From Arsenophonus sp031446125 (lineage in GTDB: Bacteria > Pseudomonadota > Gammaproteobacteria > Enterobacterales > Enterobacteriaceae): a stretch of 64,000 nucleotides of DNA. Location of the stretch: the NCBI GenBank assembly GCA_031446125.1, contig CP132909.1, positions 855,249 to 919,248 of the forward strand. The letters run 5' to 3'. Made by a program: the position numbers and the translations under genes. Below the pieces are notes generated by a model. The model worked only from the letters and a program-made list of their open reading frames with translations. It was not told the origin of the DNA and did not search any database. This document shows positions 19,119 through 28,454 of this stretch, piece by piece; the first letter of the stretch is position 1, and the number at the start of each line of letters is the position of its first letter.

Positions 19119-19273
19119 TTTTTAAAAAATAAGATATTTTTTAATGTTTTTTGTTTTTTAGACTTTATTTACCAAAAAAAATATAATTTTTTGTGTTTTC
19201 TGTGTCTTATATTCAAAAATATCAAGCAATAATGAATTAAAATAAATTTATATAATGATTTATATGAATTGGG

Positions 19274-21844
19274 TTACTTAATCATTTTTTTTAATCGATA
19301 AATTAAATTTAATGCTTGATGATGTGTTAAATTATAAGGATTTGATTCTTTTAGTATTTTTAGCATTAGTAAAATATTTTTATCTTTTATTTTTTTTAAT
19401 GATAAATTACTAATAATTCCTTTTTTTTTGTAAGAAGACGCATTTTTTAATTCCACAAATTTTTTTTTTGCTATTTTTATCACTGTATTAGGTATCCCTG
19501 CCAAAGATGCTACTGCTAATCCATAGCTTTTTTTTGCTGCTCCTTCTTTTACTTTATGCATAAAAATAATAGAATCATTATGTTCTATTGCATCTAGATG
19601 AATATTAACTGCACCTTCTTTTTTTTTTGCTAAATAAGTTAATTCAATATAATGTGTAGAAAATAATGTTATTGCTTTAATATGATTGAGTAAATATTCT
19701 GCACATGCCCAAGCTAATGAAAGACCATCATATGTTGATGTACCACGACCAATTTCATCAATTAATACTAAACTTTTTGTGGTGGCATTATGGAGTATAT
19801 TTGCTGTTTCTATCATTTCTACCATAAAAGTTGAGCGACCAGCTGTCAGATTATCTGAAGCGCCAATACGTGTAAATATTCTATCAATTGGACCAATGAT
19901 GGCTGTTTTTGCTGGAACAAAACTACCAATATAAGCAAGCAATGTAATTAATGCTGTTTGACGCATATAAGTACTTTTACCTCCCATATTAGGACTAGTA
20001 ATAATTAACAAACGTCTTTTTGTGGATAAATATAGTGTATTTTTAATAAATGGTTTGTTTATTACTTTTTCAATAATTGGATGACGACCGTCTATAATTT
20101 CTATTTTAGTTTTTTGATGGAATTTTGGACAATTATAATTTAAAGTTTTAGCTCGTTCTGCTAAATTATTAAGTACATCTAATTCTGCCAAAGCTTCTGC
20201 ACTATTTTGTAAATTTTTTAAATGTGATAACAGTAAATCAAATAATTCATTATAAAGTTTTTTTTCAATTATTAATGTTTTATTTTTAGAGATTAAAATA
20301 TTTTTCTCATATTCTTTTAATTCAGTAATAGTAAATCTTTCAGCATGTTTTAATGTTTGACAACGAATATAGTGAGTAGGTATCAAATGCAGTTCTTTGC
20401 GATTTACTTGCAGGTAATAACCATGAATTGTATTAAATCCAATTTTTAGACTATCTATCCCTAATTCTTTTTTTTGTTGTATTTCAAGAGTTTGTAAATA
20501 ATTATGACTACTATTACTTAATTGTCGCCATTTATCTAGTTCTGCATTATATCCTACAGCGATTACTCCTCCATCACGTATTGTAGAAGATGGTGCAATA
20601 AGAATTGCTTTTTCTAATAATTTTTGTAATTCTTTAAAAGAATGAATACGTGATTGTAATATTTTTAAATATGGAAGTTTAATTTTATCTAATATAATAT
20701 GAATATCTGAAAATTGTTGAAAAGCATAACGCATTTTAATGAGATCATTGGGTCTTGCAGAACGTAATGATAAACGAGAAAGTATGCGTTCTAAATCTCC
20801 TATTTTTTTTAAAAAAGGTTGTAATTCAGAAAAATGGTTTTGTAACTTCATTATTGTTTGTTGGCGATTAATTAATGTATTAATATTTTTTATAGGATTA
20901 TGTAACCAACGTTTTAGCATACGACTGCCCATTGGGGTAACGCATTTGTCAAGAATTGAAATTAAAGTATTTTTAGTTTCACCAAAAGATAAATTTTGAG
21001 TTAATTCAAGATTACGTCTTGTAGCTACATCAAGAATAATGTTTTCTTTTTCTTGCATGAGTATAATATTGCGGATATGAGGTAATGGTATACATTGAGT
21101 ATTTTTAACATATTGTATTAGACAACCAGCTGCTTTTAATGCTAATTTAGCTTTTTCGACACCAAAACCTGATAATTCTTTTGTTTTAAATTGAAGATTT
21201 AATTGTTGTTTAGCGGTATCTAGATCAAATTCCCATAATGGACGACGACGTTTCCATTTAATATTTGATAATAATGATATATTACTGAAATTTTCTGGAT
21301 AAAGTATTTCTATTGGTCGAGTACGTTCTAATTCAGCATGTATAAAATTGTCATCATTTGTTTCAGTAATAATAAAACGTCCTGAAGTTATATCTAAAGT
21401 TGCATAACCATAGAAATTATCTTCTTGTGAAATTGCACCTAATAGATTGTCTTCTTTTTCTTCTAAGAAAGCAGTATCACTAACTGTTCCTGGTGTAACA
21501 ATTCGTATGACCTTTCTTTCAATAATTCCTGTGGTAATATTATTGCTACCTGTTTGTTCACATATGGCAATTGATTCACCTAATTTTACTAATTTTTTTA
21601 AATAATTTTCTGCTACATGAATTGGCACTCCAGCCATCGGGATTGGCTTTCCAGCATAGAATCCGCGTTTTGTTAATGTAATATCAAGAAGATATGCTAC
21701 TTTTTTTGCATCTTCAAAAAATAATTCATAAAAATCGCCTATTTGATAAAATACTAAAATATCAGGATATTGTTTTTTTATTTTAAGATATTGTTGCATG
21801 ATTGGAGTGTGAATTGCTAATTTATTTTTTTTTTGATTAATCAT
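19274..21844 (-). CDS. mutS: DNA mismatch repair protein MutS
   Basis: Mismatch-recognition ATPase; 856 residues against 853 in E. coli. The mismatch-probing motif FYQIGDFYELF (Phe38 and Glu40 here) is intact. Connector, lever and clamp domains follow, then the ATPase with Walker A at 617-624 (SPNMGGKS), Walker B LVLIDEIGRGTST (Asp696, Glu697) and FSTHY. The first P-loop residue is Ser where E. coli and most MutS have Gly. Several ten-base T runs (for example 19460-19469 and 19619-19628) encode in-frame lysines. It converges with nlpD; the dam gene that marks strands for MutS-directed repair is a pseudogene elsewhere in this window. Whether mutL and mutH exist is not visible. Confidence 0.97.
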   Translation of the reverse strand: MINQKKNKLAIHTPIMQQYLKIKKQYPDILVFYQIGDFYELFFEDAKKVAYLLDITLTKRGFYAGKPIPMAGVPIHVAENYLKKLVKLGESIAICEQTGSNNITTGIIERKVIRIVTPGTVSDTAFLEEKEDNLLGAISQEDNFYGYATLDITSGRFIITETNDDNFIHAELERTRPIEILYPENFSNISLLSNIKWKRRRPLWEFDLDTAKQQLNLQFKTKELSGFGVEKAKLALKAAGCLIQYVKNTQCIPLPHIRNIILMQEKENIILDVATRRNLELTQNLSFGETKNTLISILDKCVTPMGSRMLKRWLHNPIKNINTLINRQQTIMKLQNHFSELQPFLKKIGDLERILSRLSLRSARPNDLIKMRYAFQQFSDIHIILDKIKLPYLKILQSRIHSFKELQKLLEKAILIAPSSTIRDGGVIAVGYNAELDKWRQLSNSSHNYLQTLEIQQKKELGIDSLKIGFNTIHGYYLQVNRKELHLIPTHYIRCQTLKHAERFTITELKEYEKNILISKNKTLIIEKKLYNELFDLLLSHLKNLQNSAEALAELDVLNNLAERAKTLNYNCPKFHQKTKIEIIDGRHPIIEKVINKPFIKNTLYLSTKRRLLIITSPNMGGKSTYMRQTALITLLAYIGSFVPAKTAIIGPIDRIFTRIGASDNLTAGRSTFMVEMIETANILHNATTKSLVLIDEIGRGTSTYDGLSLAWACAEYLLNHIKAITLFSTHYIELTYLAKKKEGAVNIHLDAIEHNDSIIFMHKVKEGAAKKSYGLAVASLAGIPNTVIKIAKKKFVELKNASSYKKKGIISNLSLKKIKDKNILLMLKILKESNPYNLTHHQALNLIYRLKKMIK

Positions 21845-22502
21845 AACAGTCTTTTTTTATTTTCTTTTTAGTAACTATATACTAAATGATATTTTATTTT
21901 TTATTTTTTTTAAAATAAAAAATTTCATATTTAAAAGGTTATAAATATGAAATTAATTTATATTTTGTATTTATAATATGTTTTCTTATTAAAGTATGCT
22001 GATTTATTTCAGAAGAAATAATTTATGTTAAATATTCATAAAATTATATTTTATAAATTTGGTATAGAAAAAATATAAAAAAGGTATGTGATTTTTTTTA
22101 TTATATTACAATATAAATTAATTGATGTATTTTAAAAAAGTATTTTTTATTATGGATATTTATCCATTAATATTTAACATTTATTAAATAGTAAAAAAGC
22201 AGTGATATTTATTTTTTATTATTTTTTTCAATGTATTCGTATATATTTTATGATATTTTGATTTTTTAAAAATATTATCTAAAGAATATTTTTTTAATAA
22301 TGTTTTATATATGTTTTAATGTTTTTATTTTGTAATTATTATAAATAGAATGTTGTAGATGACAAAAAATATTGTTTTTTTATAGAAAATATATTCTTTT
22401 AATTTTTTATTAATATTTTTATATGAAATATAAAATTAAAATTTTATACATTTATTTTTAGAATTTTTTAATTCTCTATTATACAAGATAATAATTATAA
22501 TT
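21845..22502. other. AT-rich spacer, no gene seen
   Basis: About 0.66 kb between mutS (its promoter side) and the 3' end of the DedA-like gene. Only long A and T runs are visible; no ORF or recognisable relic. It should hold the mutS promoter. Confidence 0.6.
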
Positions 22503-23045
22503 TTATATAAAAATTTTTGATTGTATAATAGAAAATGTGCCATTGACAATTAATATATATAATATTGCCCAAAATGCAGAAGATAAGAAAAAAGTTATGT
22601 ATACTTTTGTTTTTTTCATTAACAACATTCCTGAAGCTAATGGAATTATATATCTTAATATAGCGATAAAACGTGATATGAATAATATTATTATTCCTTT
22701 TTTTATTAATTTTTGATATGCGTTTTCAATAATTAATTGATAACGATTTAAAATTTTTGCAAATAATTTCTTTTGAGTTATTTGATAACCTATATAATAG
22801 GAAATAATTGAACCTGTCGTTCCTCCTAAAGTAATTGCTAACCAAATTAAATTAATATTCAGAGTTGGAAGACTCATGCCAATAATAGTTAGTAACATAA
22901 TAGATGCAGGCGGTAAAAAAGAAGATAAGATGACGGTAGATTTACTCATAGATATAATAAATAAAATAGTAAATAATATTATTGGATGCAAATTATTTTT
23001 TAGAAAAAACATGTTTATATATGATATATAATCATTGATTTTCAT
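22503..23045 (-). CDS. DedA/VTT-family membrane protein, shortened, acidic motif lost
   Basis: 180-residue membrane protein with about five hydrophobic segments. The pattern SSFLPPASIMLL aligns with the ASFLPGDSLL re-entrant loop of DedA proteins, and SRFIAILRYIIPLASG aligns with GRFLAFVRTLLPTMAG, which keeps both conserved arginines. DedA proteins (YqjA, YghB, YabI, YohD) support membrane homeostasis, probably by lipid scrambling or proton-coupled transport. Here the loop Gly-Asp is Pro-Ala, the preceding conserved Glu aligns with Lys, and the Asp of the second GD motif (GTTGSIISYY) is Ser. The C-terminal helix is also missing. It may be a degenerating gene or a diverged member. GAGAAA precedes the ATG. 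I cannot tell which paralogue it comes from. Confidence 0.7.
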   Translation of the reverse strand: MKINDYISYINMFFLKNNLHPIILFTILFIISMSKSTVILSSFLPPASIMLLTIIGMSLPTLNINLIWLAITLGGTTGSIISYYIGYQITQKKLFAKILNRYQLIIENAYQKLIKKGIIILFISRFIAILRYIIPLASGMLLMKKTKVYITFFLSSAFWAILYILIVNGTFSIIQSKIFI

Positions 23046-23699
23046 AAGTTTTTTCTCGTAACTAATTTTTATAGAAATATAAAATTAAATTTTTTATTTT
23101 TCTAAAAAATAAATATTTGTGTTTATATAAATAAAAATATTTATTTATGAAAAATAAAATTTAATATTTATAGTTTAATTGTTAAATTAATTATTAAATT
23201 TGATGATATGATATTTTTTATATTCAATATCAGTTAAAGTTATTATATTTGATAATAAAATATCTATATTTTAATTTTTAAATATACAATGTATTTTAAA
23301 ATTTATTTAAATAGAAATATTTTCATGTATATTAAACACTTTGTAAGTAATAGTATGTTATTTTTTATTACTATAACTTATTTTGTTATTTAGAAAATAA
23401 CAAGTATTAGATATTTTTTATAATAGTTATTTATTATTTTTTTAAAAAAAATATATCATTAAGTTACAAAAAATAATTTTATCAAAATTTATTTAAATCA
23501 AAATTTTTTTTAAAAATCATATTGAACATTAATTTATTAATTTTTTTGATTTTTGTTTTTTACTTTTTTAAGTAAATAAAAATATTTTTTTTATTAAGTT
23601 ATATATTTTTATGTATTAACAATATAATTATTTACTAATAAAATATGCTAATTATTTTTTTATTTTTGAAATTGTATTTTTTTAATAAAAAATAATTTT
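23046..23699. other. AT-rich spacer, no gene seen
   Basis: About 0.65 kb between the DedA-like gene and the tRNA-Ile gene. Only A/T runs; promoters for the DedA-like gene must lie at its left end. In E. coli mug lies between rpoD and ileX, on the other side of the tRNA, and is also absent here. Confidence 0.6.
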
Positions 23700-23774
23700 T
23701 GGCCCCTGCTGGATTTGAACCAGCGACCAAGCGATTATGAGTCGCCTGCTCTTGACCTACTGAGCTAAGGGGCC
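23700..23774 (-). tRNA. ileX: tRNA-Ile2 (anticodon CAT, to be modified to lysidine)
   Basis: On the minus strand the cloverleaf is GGCCCCT acceptor arm, GCTC/GAGC D stem, anticodon loop CTCATAA, GCTGG/CCAGC T stem, AGGGGCC and discriminator A. The sequence follows E. coli ileX almost base for base, including the anticodon stem GGCGA, so it is the AUA-reading isoleucine tRNA and not a methionine tRNA; TilS must convert C34 to lysidine. CCA is not encoded (AAA follows), so the Cca enzyme in this window is needed. Position next to rpoD matches E. coli. Confidence 0.95.
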
Positions 23775-24064
23775 TCTTATAAAATAAGATTATATATTCT
23801 ATTTTATATTAAATGAAGATCTTTTTTTTGTTTTCATAAAAATAAAAACAAATAAATTTTGCATTATATAGTAGATACATAGATTTATGTAAAAATAATA
23901 TAAATATTATAAACGTAAATAATTAAGACAAAATTATCATAATTTAATGTTATTTTTTTAATAAAAAATATAAACTATATACAGTTTATAAAAATAACAT
24001 ACGTAGTTAAGGTTTTGCAATAGGTTTTTTAAAATATTTTTATATTTTTATTGAAAAACGTTTT

Positions 24065-25918
24065 TTAATCATCTAAAAAACTACGTAGTATTTCTGAACG
24101 ACTTGGATGTCTCAGTTTACGTAAGGCTTTTGCTTCAATTTGTCGAATTCTTTCTCTTGTCACATCAAATTGTTTACCTACTTCTTCTAAAGTATGATCG
24201 GTATTCATGTCAATACCAAAACGCATACGTAATACTTTTGCTTCACGCGTTGTTAATCCTGAAAGAACTGTATAGGTAGCTGAACGCAAGCTATCTGATG
24301 TAGCAGAATCTAATGGTAATTCTAATGCAGTATCTTCAATAAAATCACCTAAATGTGAATCTTCATCATCTCCAATAGGTGTTTCCATTGAAATGGGTTC
24401 TTTAGAAATTTTTAATACTTTTCGGATTTTATCTTCAGGTATTAACATTCTTTCTGCTAATTCTTCAGGGGAAGGTTCACGTCCAATTTCTTGTAATATT
24501 TGTCGAGAAATTCGATTTAATTTATTAATTGTTTCAATCATGTGTACTGGGATTCTAATAGTACGTGCTTGGTCGGCTATTGAACGAGTAATTGCTTGTC
24601 TGATCCACCAAGTAGCATAAGTAGAAAATTTATAGCCACGACGATATTCAAATTTATCAACTGCTTTCATTAATCCAATATTACCTTCTTGAATAAGGTC
24701 TAAGAATTGTAATCCTCTATTTGTATATTTTTTAGCTATAGAGATTACTAAACGTAAGTTAGCTTCAACCATTTCTTTTTTAGCACGTCGAGCTTTTGCT
24801 TCACCAATAGACATACGACGATTGATATCTTTTACTTGTTCAATAGTTAAACCAGTTTCAATTTCAATTTTTTCTAATTTTTGTAAAGAGCGTTGTATTT
24901 CTTCTTCAACATTAACTATTTTTTCAGACCAGTTTTTGTTTATGCTTTTTGCTTTCATTAACCATTTTGTATTAGTTTCATTACCAGAAAATAGAATAAC
25001 AAAAATTTTTTTTGGTATTTTGCATTCCTCAACACATAATTTCATTATAATTCGTTCTTGAAAACGTACACGTTCCATCATATTACGCATTTTATTTACT
25101 AAATAATCAAATTGTTTTGGTACTAAACGAAATTGTTTAAAAATTTCTGATAATACTGCGATTTCTGATATTGAAGTGCTACAATTACGGCCATTTTTTT
25201 TTATTGTAAGATCTACATTTTCGTATTGTGTGCGTAATTCTAAGAATTTTTGTTTAGCAAATTCTGGATCAATATTATTTTCATCATTCTCATCATTCTC
25301 ATCATTATTAGTATTTTCTTCTTTTTCATCTTCTTCATCATTTATATTTTCTTCTAACAATAGTGAACCAATATTAGTTATGGTTTTTCCTATTTGTTCT
25401 TCAAGATTTTGGTCAACAAAACCAGTAATGATATCAGATAAGCGAATTTCACATTTTTCAACACGTTGATATTGCTCTAATAAGTAAGCTATAGATTCTG
25501 GGTATTCAGCAACAGCACATTGTACTTGGTTAATGCCATCTTCAATGCGTTTAGCAATATCAATTTCTCCCTCTCTGGTTAATAATTCTACAGTACCCAT
25601 TTCACGCATGTACATTCGTACAGGATCTGTTGTACGTCCTATTTCATTTTCGACACTGGATAATACTTGAGCAGCAGCTTCAGCAGCATCATCATCAGTA
25701 TCTGCAGTGGTTTCAGCTAAAATAAGATCATCAGCATCTGGTGCTTCTTCCATTACTTGAATGCCCATATCATTAATCATTTGGACAATATCTTCTATTT
25801 GGTCTGAATCTACAATTTCTTCTGGAAGATGGTCGTTGACATCGGCATAAGTCAAATAGCCTTGTTCTTTTCCTTTAGTTACTAATAGCTTAAGTTGTGA
25901 TTGCGGGTTTTTCTCCAT
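24065..25918 (-). CDS. rpoD: RNA polymerase primary sigma factor 70
   Basis: Housekeeping sigma factor; 617 residues (613 in E. coli). Region 1.1 (about 1-95), region 1.2 with DPVRMYMREMG, a non-conserved insertion (about 130-380) that contains a Glu/Asp/Asn-rich patch, then regions 2 (KFSTYATWWIRQAITRSI), 3 and 4 (TREAKVLRMRFG and VTRERIRQIEAKALRK). All promoter-contact helices look intact. A 9-base repeat in the acidic patch (25281-25306) encodes repeated Asp-Glu-Asn. Third gene of the rpsU-dnaG-rpoD macromolecular synthesis operon; 147 bases separate it from dnaG. With rpoS missing from its usual site, it may carry most transcription. Confidence 0.98.
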   Translation of the reverse strand: MEKNPQSQLKLLVTKGKEQGYLTYADVNDHLPEEIVDSDQIEDIVQMINDMGIQVMEEAPDADDLILAETTADTDDDAAEAAAQVLSSVENEIGRTTDPVRMYMREMGTVELLTREGEIDIAKRIEDGINQVQCAVAEYPESIAYLLEQYQRVEKCEIRLSDIITGFVDQNLEEQIGKTITNIGSLLLEENINDEEDEKEENTNNDENDENDENNIDPEFAKQKFLELRTQYENVDLTIKKNGRNCSTSISEIAVLSEIFKQFRLVPKQFDYLVNKMRNMMERVRFQERIIMKLCVEECKIPKKIFVILFSGNETNTKWLMKAKSINKNWSEKIVNVEEEIQRSLQKLEKIEIETGLTIEQVKDINRRMSIGEAKARRAKKEMVEANLRLVISIAKKYTNRGLQFLDLIQEGNIGLMKAVDKFEYRRGYKFSTYATWWIRQAITRSIADQARTIRIPVHMIETINKLNRISRQILQEIGREPSPEELAERMLIPEDKIRKVLKISKEPISMETPIGDDEDSHLGDFIEDTALELPLDSATSDSLRSATYTVLSGLTTREAKVLRMRFGIDMNTDHTLEEVGKQFDVTRERIRQIEAKALRKLRHPSRSEILRSFLDD

Positions 25919-26065
25919 AAGATGGTATCCACACTGCTTTATATTTTAATTTGTGTTTTTGTCAGTAAAAAATTACCAACAACGAAATTAAAGGATATTT
26001 TAGTATTTTATATGCTATGTCCTTTATTTCATAGCAATTTAAAAGTAATTTACATTATCTATTAC

Positions 26066-27811
26066 TTATATTTGATGATTGATTTTTGAAAGTGTCATGA
26101 CACATACTTGTTTACGTTCTTCATGAGTTAAACCTTTTGTGCGTGCTTTCGTAATTAGGAATTCTAATTTTTCATCAAGAATTTTAATATATAAATTTTG
26201 TAATGCATCTTTAAATATTTTTTCTGATGTTTGATTCTGTATATCGGTCCATGTTGCAAGTTTTTCAAGTTGTTTCATCAATTTATTATTACGATAATAT
26301 TCTAATAATTGACCAGTATTTATATTATTATGAGATTTACAAAGATTAATTAGTTCTAAAAATAGTGTTAATCCTGGCAATTTTGAATCTTGTATTTCAT
26401 TGATATTACTTATTAAATGAACAAAATTTGGATTTTGTATTAATAATGCAATAAGTATTCGCATTGTAGTTATTTTTATTTTTGGTATTTGATATTGTTT
26501 TTTCGGTAATTCTTTTTTAATCATAGCAAAAATATATTTAGTATCTGGAATATTAATAAAATAACCGAGTTTTTCGGCTAAATGTAATCTTAGAATGTCA
26601 CCAGGTATTTTTTTAATAAAAGATATTACAATTTTCTTAAATTCTGCTTTACCTTCATGAGTCTGTAAATTTATTTTTTGTATTAATGTATCAAATAAAA
26701 ATTTTGAGAATGAATGTGCTTTCAGTATGCGTTTTTCAAAGTTTTTTTTTCCTTCTTTTCGTATTAATGAATCGGGATCTTCACCATTTGGCAAAAAAAT
26801 AAAGTTTAGTTGATAACCGTCTTGCAAATAATTTATGGCTGTTTCTAGTGTTCGCCATGCAGCTTGATAACCTGCTTGATCTCCATCATAACAACAAATT
26901 ATTGTATTGGTATTTCTAAATAATAACTGAATATGTTCTTTTGTTATTGCGGTACCTAATGAAGCTACAGAGTATTCAATTCCAAATTGAGTTAAAGATA
27001 TAACATCCATATAACCTTCAACAACTAATAGTTTAGAAAGTTTTTTATTATTTTCTAGTGCTTCATATAAACCATATAATTGACGATTTTTATGAAAAAT
27101 TTTAGTTTCTGTTGAATTTAAATATTTTGGTAATTGATCATCTAAAACACGACCACCAAATGCAATAATACGGCCTCTGTGATCTCGTATTGGAAATGTA
27201 ATCCTTTCACGAAAAAGATCGTAAGTATGACCATTTTTGCTAGTAATCAACATACCTGTTTCTGTTATTTTTTCGGAATGATTTACATATTTTTTTACAT
27301 ATTTTCTTATATTATTCCAACCATTTGGTGCAAAACCGATAGAAAACCGATTAATAATTTCGTCATTTAATCCACGTTTTATTAAATATTTTTTTGCGTA
27401 ATATAAATTTGATGTATTTAATGAATTTTTATAAAATTGATTAATATATTTCATTAATTTGTAAATATTTTTTCGTTTTTCTTGTTCTATTTGATATGAA
27501 TTGTTTTTTATTTCATATGGGATATCTATTTTATTAATAGCAGCTAATTCTTCAATGCTTTCGACAAAATTAAATTTATTATAATTTATTAAAAAATCAA
27601 TGGCATTACCATGTGCTCCACAGCCAAAACAATAATAAAATTGTTTATTTTTATTAACAGTAAATGAAGGTTTTTTTTCATTATGAAATGGACAACATGC
27701 ATAATGATTGTTACCTTGTTTTTTTAATTTAATTTTGCTATTGATAAGATCAATAATATTAGTTTTGGCCAATAAATTACTGATGAATATATTTGGTATT
27801 TTTCGTTCCAT
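26066..27811 (-). CDS. dnaG: DNA primase
   Basis: Makes RNA primers at the replication fork together with DnaB. 581 residues, as in E. coli. N-terminal zinc finger with Cys40, His43, Cys61 and Cys64 (CCPFHNEKK ... CFGCGAHG), then the RNA polymerase core with TOPRIM motif VVEGYMDV and the metal-binding CCYDGDQAG, then a C-terminal helicase-interaction domain that is diverged but of full length. It sits between rpsU (134 bases upstream) and rpoD, the universal enteric order. Confidence 0.98.
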   Translation of the reverse strand: MERKIPNIFISNLLAKTNIIDLINSKIKLKKQGNNHYACCPFHNEKKPSFTVNKNKQFYYCFGCGAHGNAIDFLINYNKFNFVESIEELAAINKIDIPYEIKNNSYQIEQEKRKNIYKLMKYINQFYKNSLNTSNLYYAKKYLIKRGLNDEIINRFSIGFAPNGWNNIRKYVKKYVNHSEKITETGMLITSKNGHTYDLFRERITFPIRDHRGRIIAFGGRVLDDQLPKYLNSTETKIFHKNRQLYGLYEALENNKKLSKLLVVEGYMDVISLTQFGIEYSVASLGTAITKEHIQLLFRNTNTIICCYDGDQAGYQAAWRTLETAINYLQDGYQLNFIFLPNGEDPDSLIRKEGKKNFEKRILKAHSFSKFLFDTLIQKINLQTHEGKAEFKKIVISFIKKIPGDILRLHLAEKLGYFINIPDTKYIFAMIKKELPKKQYQIPKIKITTMRILIALLIQNPNFVHLISNINEIQDSKLPGLTLFLELINLCKSHNNINTGQLLEYYRNNKLMKQLEKLATWTDIQNQTSEKIFKDALQNLYIKILDEKLEFLITKARTKGLTHEERKQVCVMTLSKINHQI

Positions 27812-27945
27812 ATTTTTTTTTGATAAACAAAAAATCTTTCATGCTTTTATAAAGCATGGATTTTACAAGAAATTATATAATATATATTATTATATTTTTA
27901 AAATAATAATTTTTAAAAAATATTTTTAAGAAAAATTGATTATCA

Positions 27946-28161
27946 TTAATATAAACGAACACGGCGTGCATTTTCGCGTGCTATTTTTTTCGCATGACGT
28001 TTTATTGCTGATGATTTTTCACGTTTACGTACAGTAGTAGCTTTTTCATAAAATTCGCGCCGACGTACTTCCGCTAATATTCCTGCTTTTTCACAAGAAC
28101 GCTTAAATCTTCGTAATGCTACATCAAATGGTTCATTTTCTCTAACTTTAATGATTGGCAT
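27946..28161 (-). CDS. rpsU: 30S ribosomal protein S21
   Basis: Small basic protein of the 30S platform, needed for start-site pairing with the Shine-Dalgarno sequence. 71 residues, exactly the E. coli length, nearly identical (MPIIKVRENEPFDVALRRF ... ARRVRLY). First gene of the rpsU-dnaG-rpoD operon, divergent from tsaD as in E. coli. Codon and base composition are visibly richer in G+C than in neighbouring genes, as usual for a highly conserved ribosomal protein. Confidence 0.98.
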   Translation of the reverse strand: MPIIKVRENEPFDVALRRFKRSCEKAGILAEVRRREFYEKATTVRKREKSSAIKRHAKKIARENARRVRLY

Positions 28162-28194
28162 ATATTTTTTTACCTAAAATAATTTGTTTTTTGT

Positions 28195-28200
28195 ATTATA
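28195..28200 (-). promoter_or_regulatory. possible -10 element for rpsU-dnaG-rpoD
   Basis: A perfect TATAAT on the minus strand lies 33 bases before the rpsU ATG, a sensible distance. No good -35 box is at the right spacing, and such strings are common in AT-rich DNA, so this is tentative. Confidence 0.3.
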
Positions 28201-28454
28201 CTGAATTTCTAAAATAAATCTTATTTTTTTATAATTTTACTGTAATAAAAAATATTTTGTAAAGACTGATATTCATAAAAAGATAGAGATTAAAATAAAG
28301 AATATTTTAAGAAAAAGTTTAAATAATACAAAAAAAATATTTTTTAAATATAATTTATAATTTATAGTTATTATAAAATATAAACATTTTTTGTTTTTTT
28401 AATAAAATTTGTTAGATTATATTGAAATAAAAGTAAAAATATGGTTAGTAAAAT

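Noticed and set aside
25176..25469. Plus-strand 97-codon frame rich in Ser and Phe opposite rpoD
   Set aside because: It is the antisense of the Asp/Glu/Asn-rich part of rpoD, has no ribosome site and no recognisable domain.
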